NCBI GenBank assembly: GCA_045595795.1
Contig: JAZOBC010000024.1
Location: 8,002-72,001, forward strand
Length of the DNA: 64,000 bases
Reading direction: 5' to 3'
Source of the DNA: UMGS755 sp045595795
Lineage (GTDB): Bacteria > Bacillota > Clostridia > UBA1381 > UBA9506
Below, piece by piece: positions 9,412-17,385 of this stretch. The translations under genes were made by a program, and so were the position numbers. Below the pieces are notes generated by a model that was given only the letters and a program-made list of their open reading frames with translations, was not told where the DNA came from and did no database searches. Position 1 is the first letter of the stretch. Each line of letters starts with the position of its first letter.

Positions 9412-11277
9412 ATGCAAATTTTGTTTGACAGCAGAAATGCCCTATTTAAAAAGCCCTTTGGCTGCCTGCCGCTGGGCGAAACCATGACCGTAACAATTTG
9501 CTGCAAGGACGTCGGAGAAACCGGCGTCCTTTTCTGCCTGGAAAAAGACGGAGAAGCATCCATTAAACACACCATGAACCACGTTGAAATCCGTGACGGA
9601 TATAATGCTTATACCGCCATCATCACCCCCGAAGAAACAGGACTTTACTTTTATTGTTTTGAGATGCAAACCCAAAATGGCTTCATAACTGTGGTGCGTG
9701 ATGCACACAATCATCCCGTAATCGAAAACGGCAAACCCTGGCAGCTGACCTGCTACCACCGCAAATATGAGTTGAATCAAGAATTTTTCGGCAGGGTGAT
9801 GTATCAGATTTTTCCCGACCGCTTTCACAAAGCAGGCTCCGTCAACCCAGAAGCCAAGCTAACACCCTTTTGGATTCACGAAAACATGGAGGATTTACCG
9901 GTGTATTTGCCCAACGAGCGCGGTGAAATCATAAACAACGATTTTTTTGGTGGCAACCTGCAGGGCATCATAGAAAAGCTTCCCTACCTCAATGATTTGG
10001 GTGTCGGTTGCATCTATTTAAACCCTATTTTTGCCGCCTATTCTAATCATCGCTATGACACAGCAGATTATCTGCAAATTGACCCGCTACTGGGCAGCAA
10101 GGCCGATTTTCGTGAGCTTTGCAGAAAAGCACATGAGCTTGATATCAAGATTATATTAGATGGCGTTTTTTCCCATACCGGCAGCGACAGCCGGTATTTC
10201 GACATACACAACCGCTTCGGCACAGGGGCGTATCACAATCCTCAGTCTCCCTACCGCAGCTGGTATCAGTTTCAAAATTATCCTCATCAATACACCGCCT
10301 GGTGGGGTATTGGCACACTGCCCTGCACCGAAGAAAACGACCTCTCCTTCAGGCAATTTATTCTCACCGGTGAGAACAGTGTCGTGCGTTACTGGCTTTC
10401 CCAAGGTGCTGACGGTTGGCGTCTGGACGTAGCAGATGAACTGCCGGATGATTTTTTATTTTCTCTCCACGAGGCGGTGAAAAGCGAAAAGCCGGATAGC
10501 CTCATCATTGGCGAGGTGTGGGAGGATGCTTCCAATAAAATCAGTTATGATGTGCGCCGAAAATATTTTTTAGGAGGCAGTTTGGACAGCGTGATGAACT
10601 ATGTGTGGCGAAATGCCATCATGGGCTTTGTCCGCGGAGAAATTGATAGCTTTTCATTGCACGAAGCCATTATGACTCTTTGCGAGCATTATCCGAAAGA
10701 AAGTCTCCTGGCTACCATGAATATCCTATCCACCCATGATACGCCGCGAATTTTAACATCATTAGGTATCAATGATGTGCCACAGGGTCGTGATGAGCGC
10801 GCACATTTTCATTTAAATGAGCATGACCGAGAGTTAGGTAAAAATCGGCTCTTTTCTGCCGCTTTTCTGCTGTTTTGTCTGCCAGGTTGCCCCTGTATCT
10901 ACTACGGCGACGAAATCGGCATGGAGGGGTTTGAAGACCCTTTTAACCGGGCATATATGGGCAATCGCCCATCTGACCAGGAAATTCTTTCTTTTTTTAA
11001 AAATTTAGCACACTTAAAAAATACACACCCTGCGCTTCGCTTTGGCAGCTTAGAGCCGGCAAGCTTTGAAAACGGTACCTATGCCTTTTATCGAAACAGT
11101 GAAAAAGAGCGAATGCTTATGGTGTTAAATGTCAGCGATACGCCAAAATCCGTTAGCATTGAAGGAGAGATTTGCTTTCAAAAGAATTTGTGGCAGGAGG
11201 GGCGCGGAGCGCTGCTGCTCCCCTATGGATGCGTTGCCATGACACTTTCTGTCACAAATATAGCTCCTCCTGCATAA
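9412..11277 (+). CDS. GH13 alpha-glucan-acting hydrolase (neopullulanase/cyclomaltodextrinase-like)
   Basis: This is a 621-residue GH13 protein without a signal peptide, so it acts in the cytoplasm. About 130 N-terminal residues form a beta-sandwich-type domain. The barrel follows, with an MYQIFPDRF motif, nucleophile Asp339 in GWRLDVAD, acid/base Glu368 in IIGEVWED, and the third acid in the LSTHDTPR motif. The neopullulanase/maltogenic amylase subgroup fits this architecture. It probably trims or debranches limit dextrins left by the phosphorylase; exact bond specificity cannot be read from the sequence. GAGGG overlapping the glgP stop is its ribosome site, which indicates co-transcription. 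Confidence 0.88.
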   Translation: MQILFDSRNALFKKPFGCLPLGETMTVTICCKDVGETGVLFCLEKDGEASIKHTMNHVEIRDGYNAYTAIITPEETGLYFYCFEMQTQNGFITVVRDAHNHPVIENGKPWQLTCYHRKYELNQEFFGRVMYQIFPDRFHKAGSVNPEAKLTPFWIHENMEDLPVYLPNERGEIINNDFFGGNLQGIIEKLPYLNDLGVGCIYLNPIFAAYSNHRYDTADYLQIDPLLGSKADFRELCRKAHELDIKIILDGVFSHTGSDSRYFDIHNRFGTGAYHNPQSPYRSWYQFQNYPHQYTAWWGIGTLPCTEENDLSFRQFILTGENSVVRYWLSQGADGWRLDVADELPDDFLFSLHEAVKSEKPDSLIIGEVWEDASNKISYDVRRKYFLGGSLDSVMNYVWRNAIMGFVRGEIDSFSLHEAIMTLCEHYPKESLLATMNILSTHDTPRILTSLGINDVPQGRDERAHFHLNEHDRELGKNRLFSAAFLLFCLPGCPCIYYGDEIGMEGFEDPFNRAYMGNRPSDQEILSFFKNLAHLKNTHPALRFGSLEPASFENGTYAFYRNSEKERMLMVLNVSDTPKSVSIEGEICFQKNLWQEGRGALLLPYGCVAMTLSVTNIAPPA

Positions 11278-11313
11278 AATGTTATGTAAAGGACAGAAAA
11301 GAGGCGGCGAGAT

Positions 11314-12018
11314 ATGCGGTTAGGAACCAGACGACGAATTTGTATCAGAAGCAAGGTGCTGAGTAAGGGTAAGGTATCTTGTCTGCTGATTCTTATGCTC
11401 ATTGTGTCACTTTGTGCCGGCGGTTCTGTTTACTTTTTAAAAATCGTGAGACCGCTGATGATGGAGCTTGCCAAAAATCAGGCAACCATTATGGCAGAGC
11501 TTGCCATTCACCGCTCCGTTGGCAAACTGTTTGCCGACACAGACTATAGCGAAATTGTCACCGTAAGTTATTTAGAGGATGGCACCGTCAGCGCTGTTCA
11601 ATCAAACATGAGCAGGGTGAATCAGCTAAAGGCCGCCGCCTCCATGGCCATTACCGAAGAAATTGCCTCGGTGGACGAAACAGAACTGTCAATCCCTTTA
11701 GGCACCCTGACAGGCTACGATATTCTGGCAGGTGTCGGGCCCCGTCTGCCGGTGAAGCTGATGCCCTATGGCAATGTCATCATTGATTTTGAAAATCAAT
11801 TCACCGAATCCGGCATTAACCAAACGCTACTGGCCGTCAATTTAACCGCCACCGCTAAGGTCGGCATTGTGATGCCAAGTGTGAATATGACCAGTGATGT
11901 AGTCACCACCATGCCCGTAACCCAAACTGTCATCGTGGGCAAAATTCCCGATAACTATGTGAACATCGACCGTATGGGCGAGGAGTATGAAGATGACGTG
12001 CTGGATATTATCGGTTAA
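11314..12018 (+). CDS. yunB: Sporulation protein YunB
   Basis: This is a 234-residue protein with a basic N-terminus, one membrane helix (about residues 22-42) and a long extracytoplasmic domain, as in YunB of Bacillus, a sigma-E-dependent sporulation protein of unknown biochemical role. The conserved IPLGTLTG and GVGPRLPV motifs are present near residues 127-145. It is the last gene before a strong terminator and lies 36 bases after the GH13 gene, so it may be read through from the glycogen operon, possibly also from its own sporulation promoter that I could not identify. GAGG lies nine bases before the ATG. Confidence 0.85.
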   Translation: MRLGTRRRICIRSKVLSKGKVSCLLILMLIVSLCAGGSVYFLKIVRPLMMELAKNQATIMAELAIHRSVGKLFADTDYSEIVTVSYLEDGTVSAVQSNMSRVNQLKAAASMAITEEIASVDETELSIPLGTLTGYDILAGVGPRLPVKLMPYGNVIIDFENQFTESGINQTLLAVNLTATAKVGIVMPSVNMTSDVVTTMPVTQTVIVGKIPDNYVNIDRMGEEYEDDVLDIIG

Positions 12019-12040
12019 ACTCGACCATCGCTCAAACAAA

Positions 12041-12085
12041 AAAGTAGGCTGCATGAGGGAAATCCCTCATGCAGCCTACTTTTTT
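12041..12085. terminator. Bidirectional intrinsic terminator
   Basis: A near-perfect hairpin of about 20 base pairs (GTAGGCTGCATGAGGGA arm) with A-rich and T-rich flanks lies between the convergent yunB and the gene at 12098, so it can serve both strands. Confidence 0.92.
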
Positions 12086-12097
12086 CAGCTTAACAGA

Positions 12098-13027
12098 TTA
12101 CTTCACAAAATCCTCAGCAAAAATAAATTCATAGCCATTTTTGTGCATGATTTCACCCATTTTATATATTTTATCTGCGTAATCACTCTGATAGGCGAAA
12201 TAATCCTGATAGAAATACTGTTCGTGTGTACAAATACCAACATATTCATTTCCAATTTGCGACTTAAATATATCCTCAATTTCACTATATTGCATTAAAT
12301 TCAATGTCATTGCCGGCAAATGAAATTTTTTGAAGTTCATGCCTGTTTTCTCATCATAAATACACTGCAACGTGCCTTTGACAGATTGAAACTCTTCCTC
12401 CGTAAAATGGTTATAGGCACACAAAGAACGATTGATGGCCACATTGGGACCTCCGCGCGAGTAAACCCGGGTTTCAGGCTGCCGGTTATTCAGAATTCGC
12501 ATCGCATGCCCATAAGGTAAAGAGTCAAAGTTCCCGTCATAGTTAAAAGCCGCGCCTACTGATACGTCCATCACACGAACGCCATAATCGTACAAGGCTT
12601 TTACTCCCTCTTTGCTAACAGAATTCCAATGAGGACAAAATCCATAGGTGAAGGACGCTTCACCGGCAAAACGAAATACCTCTTGGCAGACTGCTTGAAA
12701 CATGTCACGCATATCTTCATATGTAACATTGACAAATGGATAATCAGGAAATTCCTCCTTTGCATGAAATGCCAGTTTCAACCAGGAAGAAGCAGACTCC
12801 CATTCTTTTTTATATGCTTCTGTTACATCTTTGAGGCAAAAATCATCATTGCCATAAAAAGCTGATGTTCTGTAAAACAGATTCATTTGCGTTCTAACAC
12901 CATACTTTTCATAAGCGGTTTTAAGAGCTTTCAAAAAGGGATGATCAAAAAGCGAATTCGGTCTTTGTCTGGTTATATCCCGAAGAACCCAAATAACATC
13001 ATCAATCAAAAAAAGTGCTTTCTTCAT
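12098..13027 (-). CDS. Polysaccharide-deacetylase-like (NodB-fold) protein, function unknown
   Basis: This is a 309-residue protein without a signal peptide. An N-terminal LFLIDDVIWVLRD segment, followed by a FHAKEEFPDYP segment and later an ICTHEQYF segment, resembles the strand-end motifs of NodB/polysaccharide-deacetylase-type barrels (an Asp near the N-terminus, a His in the middle, a His near the C-terminus). The full zinc triad is not obvious, so a deacetylase activity is only a guess. It is the last gene of a four-gene operon with a ConA-like protein, an aminotransferase and a sugar-type dehydrogenase, which suggests a role with a sugar or amino sugar. AAAAGGAG precedes the ATG. Confidence 0.5.
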   Translation of the reverse strand: MKKALFLIDDVIWVLRDITRQRPNSLFDHPFLKALKTAYEKYGVRTQMNLFYRTSAFYGNDDFCLKDVTEAYKKEWESASSWLKLAFHAKEEFPDYPFVNVTYEDMRDMFQAVCQEVFRFAGEASFTYGFCPHWNSVSKEGVKALYDYGVRVMDVSVGAAFNYDGNFDSLPYGHAMRILNNRQPETRVYSRGGPNVAINRSLCAYNHFTEEEFQSVKGTLQCIYDEKTGMNFKKFHLPAMTLNLMQYSEIEDIFKSQIGNEYVGICTHEQYFYQDYFAYQSDYADKIYKMGEIMHKNGYEFIFAEDFVK

Positions 13028-13122
13028 ATTCGTTTTCTCCTTTTAGTTTTTCAACAAATCCCTTTAGAGATTTCTATATTTCCCCTTAAAAACTCACTGC
13101 CACACTGCTGAACCGCATAAGT

Positions 13123-14151
13123 TTAAAGAGACATTCCATTTTGTTTATATACATCTTCAATGGCTTTTTGCGAACGAATAGCATCCTCTGCTGTAACAGG
13201 AATTTCACCTTCACCCAAAACAGCCTGACTGAAGGCTTCAATCTCTTTGGTATACATATTTCCAAAGGTCACAGAAACCGGCACAGGTTCTGCGGTGCTT
13301 CTGTTCTGCTGGGCATCATATCCACCCACATTAGAAAGGGCCAACACTTCAATTTCGCCGCCCTCCTCCTGAGAAAGAGTGCCTTTTGCCACAATACTGC
13401 CGCGAGTACCGTAAATTTCTAATTTGCTGACAGAGGCATCATCAGGAATGTTAAAGGCAGAATCCACAACACAAAGAGCACCATTATTCATTCTGTAAAC
13501 ACCAATGCCTGCATCATCAACATCATAGTTAAAAATCTGATTGCCGGTAAAGCCTGTGGCTTCTACCACCTCAAGACCGGTAATATAACGAATTAAGTCA
13601 ATGGAATGGATGGCCATATCCAACATTGCACCGCCACCGGAAAGTTTTCTGTTCTGCCGCCAGCAATTTTCAATTTCAGGATACCAGCAGGTAAACTGAG
13701 CACGGGCAGAAACAATCTCGCCGATTGTACCACTAGATACGATTTCACGCATTTTCTGATGGTAACTATGGAACCGCATCATAAAGGCAACGCCCAGTTT
13801 TACACCTTCGCCATGACATGCCGCTGCAATTTCCCCGGCTTCTTCTGTGGTTAAGCCCATAGGCTTTTCAAGTAAAATATGCTTTTTTGCCTTTGCTGCC
13901 TGCACTACCTGCTCCTTATGGCAGAACACGGGCGAGGCAATATAAACTGCCTGAACTTCTTCTAAAGCAAGCAAATCTTCTACCTGATCAAAGGCATATT
14001 TTGCATTGTATTTTTCTTTGCAACGCTCTGAAGCTGCAGGATTTGCGTCCATCACGGCAACAAGCTCTGCATTTTCTGCCAGCATCATGCCCGGCAAGGT
14101 TCTGCGGTCAGCAATACCGCCACAACCAATGACGCCCCATTTAACTTTCAT
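13123..14151 (-). CDS. Gfo/Idh/MocA family NAD(P)-dependent oxidoreductase
   Basis: This is a 342-residue dehydrogenase with an N-terminal Rossmann fold (GVIGCGGIA at about residues 6-14) and the family motif LLEKPMGL near residue 95, whose lysine is catalytic in this family. The C-terminal domain is the alpha/beta half common to sugar-acting members. These enzymes oxidise or reduce hydroxyl groups of sugars, inositols or their derivatives; the substrate here is unknown. It starts 12 bases after the aminotransferase gene with GAGGAGG before the ATG. A dehydrogenase paired with a DegT aminotransferase is the usual pair for converting a sugar hydroxyl to an amine via a keto sugar, or the reverse. 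Confidence 0.85.
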   Translation of the reverse strand: MKVKWGVIGCGGIADRRTLPGMMLAENAELVAVMDANPAASERCKEKYNAKYAFDQVEDLLALEEVQAVYIASPVFCHKEQVVQAAKAKKHILLEKPMGLTTEEAGEIAAACHGEGVKLGVAFMMRFHSYHQKMREIVSSGTIGEIVSARAQFTCWYPEIENCWRQNRKLSGGGAMLDMAIHSIDLIRYITGLEVVEATGFTGNQIFNYDVDDAGIGVYRMNNGALCVVDSAFNIPDDASVSKLEIYGTRGSIVAKGTLSQEEGGEIEVLALSNVGGYDAQQNRSTAEPVPVSVTFGNMYTKEIEAFSQAVLGEGEIPVTAEDAIRSQKAIEDVYKQNGMSL

Positions 14152-14163
14152 ACCGCCGCCTCC

Positions 14164-15474
14164 TCATTGACCTGCTTGCATTTCTGCAACAGATTCTAAA
14201 ACAGCATCAGCCATATAGGTAAGCTGCTCTGCCGATAAACCATAAAGCGGCAGGTGAGTAAATCTCTTATAGAACACTTCTTCACAGTTGGGGCAGGTCT
14301 TTGCAATTTCATCAGAATCATAACCCATATCCTGCACTACCTGAAAGCGATACAAAGGACCGAAGTGTGCAATTTGAGTTACGCCCTTTTCTTCCAGTTT
14401 CCTTTTCAGCGTTTGAATATCTCCACCGGCTTTAGCAGGGTCAATCTGCAGCAGATACAAATGGAATGTGGGCTTCACATCATCATTGCCTAAATCCTGA
14501 GGGATTAAGGCATCGTTTTCAGCAAATCTCTTAGAAAGATATGCCGCTGCATTTTTTCTTTCTTCAATAATTTCCTCATTGCGGGAAATCTGCAGGGTCA
14601 AACCCAGCCCCTGAATTTCGGTAGTGGAATAATTACCCGCCACAAAAGGTTCATGTTTACCCTGAATGGGAGTGATGTTATACAGCCAGTCCTTGATAGG
14701 GCAAGTAAAATCAAGACCTAAGAAGCGCGCACGCTTCATTTCGTTTTCAAAACCGGGAATGTTGGTGGTTGCAATACCACCCTCACCAAAGGAGGTAATA
14801 TTTTTTACTTCATGCATGGAGAACGCCGCAAAATCACCGATGGTACCAATCTTTCTGCCTTTATACATAGCACCGAAAGCGTGTGCTGCATCCTCTAAAA
14901 CCAAAATGTCGTGCTCTTTGGCAAGCTTCATAATGGGGTCCATGTCTACAGGATAACCCCCGATATGTACAGGAACAATCATTTTTGTTTTATCCGTTAT
15001 CTTTCTTGCAACATCAGCCGGGTCCATGTTAATGGTTTTGGGGTCAACATCGGCAAAAACCAGCTTTGCGCCCACAGCCAAGGGATATGCCATGGTTGCT
15101 ACAAAGGTAATAGCCGGCACAATGACCTCATCACCGGGTTTTAAGCCTGCATATTTATAGGCAATTTCAAAACCTGCAGTTGCGTTGGACACAAAGGTAG
15201 AAGAATTTGTGCCTAAATACTTGTTGCAGGCTTCTTCTGCTTCTTCAACCTTGCTGCCAAGGGATAGCTTGCCCGGCGGGGTTGCCAGGGTATCCAGCTT
15301 TTTCACCTGCTGCCAAACAGCCTCTAAAGCGTCATCATATTCCTTGCCCTCGCCCTGCATTAAGAACTTAATAATTTCCATCAAGTCATGTACATTATAG
15401 TTTTCGCCAACCGCAGCCCAAGGCACACGGGTAGCACCTGTGTTATAACGAAAGTCTGTTGATTTACCCATCAT
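14164..15474 (-). CDS. DegT/DnrJ/EryC1/StrS family aminotransferase
   Basis: This is a 436-residue PLP-dependent sugar aminotransferase of the DegT family. The cofactor lysine lies in the FSMHEVKNITSFGEGG segment, an aspartate that contacts the pyridine ring lies in the LVLEDAAHAFGA segment, and the DEVIVPAITFVAT motif is present. It is about 40-60 residues longer than usual because of an N-terminal extension (first 70 residues) and a middle insert. These enzymes transfer an amino group between a keto sugar and an amino acid. AAAAGGAG lies before the double ATG. It stands between the ConA-like gene and the Gfo/Idh/MocA gene in the same operon. Confidence 0.85.
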   Translation of the reverse strand: MMGKSTDFRYNTGATRVPWAAVGENYNVHDLMEIIKFLMQGEGKEYDDALEAVWQQVKKLDTLATPPGKLSLGSKVEEAEEACNKYLGTNSSTFVSNATAGFEIAYKYAGLKPGDEVIVPAITFVATMAYPLAVGAKLVFADVDPKTINMDPADVARKITDKTKMIVPVHIGGYPVDMDPIMKLAKEHDILVLEDAAHAFGAMYKGRKIGTIGDFAAFSMHEVKNITSFGEGGIATTNIPGFENEMKRARFLGLDFTCPIKDWLYNITPIQGKHEPFVAGNYSTTEIQGLGLTLQISRNEEIIEERKNAAAYLSKRFAENDALIPQDLGNDDVKPTFHLYLLQIDPAKAGGDIQTLKRKLEEKGVTQIAHFGPLYRFQVVQDMGYDSDEIAKTCPNCEEVFYKRFTHLPLYGLSAEQLTYMADAVLESVAEMQAGQ

Positions 15475-15504
15475 GCATTCTCCTTTTCATCTAATCTTTA
15501 AAAT

Positions 15505-16125
15505 TTAAAATTCTGGTTCATACATTTGCCTGCGCTCTTCCCAGCAAATTTCCCTGACCTCAATATCCTTAATTTTTAGCATTGTGGAATAAGGTGAAAA
15601 GCCAACGCGACCGCCAGTAATAGGATTTGGATCAATCAGTTCCTGTACCAATACGTCATCAACCACCAAGAAATTATGACCTGAAATAGCGCCGGTTGTG
15701 ATTCTTACTTCCTTGCCCGGTTCGTAGTGATACAAGGGATTCAGCGCCCGCAAGCCGTCTTCGGGGAAGCGCTCAATACCACATTTATCCTCATACCAAC
15801 CGCCGATACCGGAAATATAAGCAAGTTTTAAATAATTCACTTCCTCATCCCAGGTGGTGCAGTAAACTGCATTCACATCTCTTGTTGCCGGCAGAACGCT
15901 GGCGGCGGTAAAGCTCAGCATAACGTCTTTCTCAAAAGACTGCTTGCTCAGCAAAATGCCACCCCGGTTGCCCGGCTCACTGCCAATCAGGTAGCCATCT
16001 TTATATTCCCAGCTGCCACCTTTAGCATCCCATATTTCCTGCCAGTTTTCATCCGGCAGAGAGGAAAGCACAACGAGCGATTGTGCAGATAAAATACGCT
16101 TTCCCAACGATAAAATATCCTTCAT
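15505..16125 (-). CDS. Probable concanavalin-A-like beta-sandwich protein, function unknown
   Basis: This is a 206-residue protein without a signal peptide. The pattern WDAKGGSWEYKDGYLIG, then GGILLSKQSFEKD, with a C-terminal GGRVGFSPYSTMLKIKDIEVRE, resembles the ConA-like/3-keto-disaccharide-hydrolase (DUF1080-type) and DUF1961-type beta-sandwich domains, in which a ligand-binding or glycan-acting role is common. I see no clear catalytic signature. It is the first gene of the four-gene minus-strand operon and faces the PocR-domain regulator across 163 bases. GGGAGGG precedes the ATG. Confidence 0.5.
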   Translation of the reverse strand: MKDILSLGKRILSAQSLVVLSSLPDENWQEIWDAKGGSWEYKDGYLIGSEPGNRGGILLSKQSFEKDVMLSFTAASVLPATRDVNAVYCTTWDEEVNYLKLAYISGIGGWYEDKCGIERFPEDGLRALNPLYHYEPGKEVRITTGAISGHNFLVVDDVLVQELIDPNPITGGRVGFSPYSTMLKIKDIEVREICWEERRQMYEPEF

Positions 16126-16163
16126 AACGTATTTGCCCTCCCTATAAATATAAGCTCATCATT

Positions 16164-16192
16164 ATTATAACAAAATAGCTTTTCTGTAAAAA
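16164..16192 (-). promoter_or_regulatory. Candidate promoter of the 16125-12098 operon
   Basis: On the minus strand TATAAT lies at 16169-16164, preceded by 17 bases and a weak TTTTTA -35 at 16192-16187. A weak -35 with a perfect -10 would suit a promoter activated by the divergent AraC-type regulator. Confidence 0.4.
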
Positions 16193-16242
16193 GTATTCTT
16201 TTTCCCAATTTTTTGTATTATATTCCCAAAACATGAAAAATA

Positions 16243-16271
16243 TTGACAAAAAAGAATTCCGGAATTATAAT
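16243..16271 (+). promoter_or_regulatory. Full-consensus sigma-A promoter with a palindrome in the spacer
   Basis: TTGACA (16243-16248), 17 bases, TATAAT (16266-16271). The perfect 12-base palindrome AATTCCGGAATT (16255-16266) fills most of the spacer and touches the -10, so it is a possible operator. The expected start of transcription, near 16278, leaves a leader of only about 11 bases before the ATG at 16289. Confidence 0.75.
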
Positions 16272-16288
16272 AAAATTGGGTGAGAAAA

Positions 16289-17125
16289 ATGCTTGTGAAT
16301 TATGATATCCAAAAAATAAACCGGGCACTGCAGGATTTTTACAATGCAACCGGCATTAATATGGACCTTTTAAAGGATGATTTTACTTTTGTGGGCAACC
16401 ATAGCTTTTGGGAAAAAACTCTTTACTGCAAGGCCATTCAAAGCTGCAAAAAAGGCAAGTCCGGTTGCCTTTGCTCAGATGCAGAGTTGTTTTGGAAAAG
16501 TCGGGAAAGTAAAAAAGCAGAAAAACACGTCTGTCATGCCGGACTCATCGACGTATCCATTCCCATTCTGTACAACGACGTGATTATCGGTTACATCATT
16601 TTGGGCCAAATGAAAACAGATACACCTTTTTCCATGGTCAAGGAATATTTAAACAGTTTGAGTCTTAACGAAGCTGAAATGAAAAAATATTATGCTGAGA
16701 TTCCTCTGTTTGATGCTGATAAAATTCAGAGTATCTCAAATATTGCCGAAATGTTGGTCAAACATATTCTCCTGGAAAATATGCTAAAACCCAATTTTGA
16801 CGAAAACTTTCAAAGAGCACTAAACTATATTAGCGAAAATTTGGATAGAGATCTAACCATTCAAAACATTTCCAAAAGTGTTAATCTTTCAAAAAGTGTC
16901 TTATATCGTCATTTCCACCGTTATTTTAATTGCACTGTCAGCCAATATATTAGAAAGAAACGTATTGAAAAATCTGTGGAGCTGCTGACGAAAAGCGAAT
17001 TGTCGATTGAAGAAATTGCTCAAAAGGTAGGTTTTGCCAGCGGTTCATATTTCAGCAAGATGTTTAAAATGGAAAAAGGCTTGTCCCCTCTTAAATATAA
17101 ATCAAAAGCCAAAAAGGGACTGTAG
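16289..17125 (+). CDS. AraC-family transcriptional regulator with PocR ligand-binding domain
   Basis: This is a 278-residue regulator. Residues about 5-155 match the PocR sensory domain, with its Cys-rich segment (CKAIQSCKKGKSGCLCSD, and VCHAGL further on) and an IPILYNDVIIGYIILGQ core. The last 100 residues are an AraC-type double helix-turn-helix. PocR domains bind small ligands such as diols or sugars. It is divergent from the aminotransferase/dehydrogenase operon and very likely controls it. The start is ATG 16289, with GGTGAG four bases upstream; GTG 16280 is the alternative and would be almost leaderless. The stop codon lies inside the left end of a short repeat element (17112-17372), so the C-terminus KAKKGL may be acquired. 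Confidence 0.88.
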   Translation: MLVNYDIQKINRALQDFYNATGINMDLLKDDFTFVGNHSFWEKTLYCKAIQSCKKGKSGCLCSDAELFWKSRESKKAEKHVCHAGLIDVSIPILYNDVIIGYIILGQMKTDTPFSMVKEYLNSLSLNEAEMKKYYAEIPLFDADKIQSISNIAEMLVKHILLENMLKPNFDENFQRALNYISENLDRDLTIQNISKSVNLSKSVLYRHFHRYFNCTVSQYIRKKRIEKSVELLTKSELSIEEIAQKVGFASGSYFSKMFKMEKGLSPLKYKSKAKKGL

Positions 17126-17372
17126 CAAAATGCACAGAACGCGCAAAGCAAAGCTATTGTAATACTCTTGCTTAAAAAAATACCAAATGAACGATGGTAG
17201 AAATGTGTTATACAACAAATGTCTAAATGAAATAAATTGCGCTTTGAATATACTTCACCTCTCGGCGTACCCATGTACGCTTTCGGGATTCAGTTTATCC
17301 CATCTGCGCTATTTTGCGTCCACCCTTAAAAGGGGCTGTAGCAAAACAAAATGTTTTGCTACAGCCCCTTTT
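17112..17372. repeat. Short element with imperfect terminal inverted repeats (MITE-like remnant)
   Basis: The left end (17112-17130, AAAAGGGACTGTAGCAAAA) and the right end read on the opposite strand (17372-17354, AAAAGGGGCTGTAGCAAAA) are identical at 18 of 19 positions. The roughly 260-base body has no gene. A third, directly oriented copy starts at 17328, so the right end is itself a hairpin that works as a terminator. No clear target duplication is visible. The left end overlaps the 3' end of the AraC gene and supplies its stop. Confidence 0.5.
17328..17372. terminator. Intrinsic terminator between the AraC regulator and ychF
   Basis: A perfect 20-base-pair stem (AAAAGGGGCTGTAGCAAAAC) with a five-base AAAAT loop lies 14 bases beyond the ychF stop. 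Its A- and T-ended arms allow use on both strands. Confidence 0.9.
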
Positions 17373-17385
17373 GAATATCCTACTA

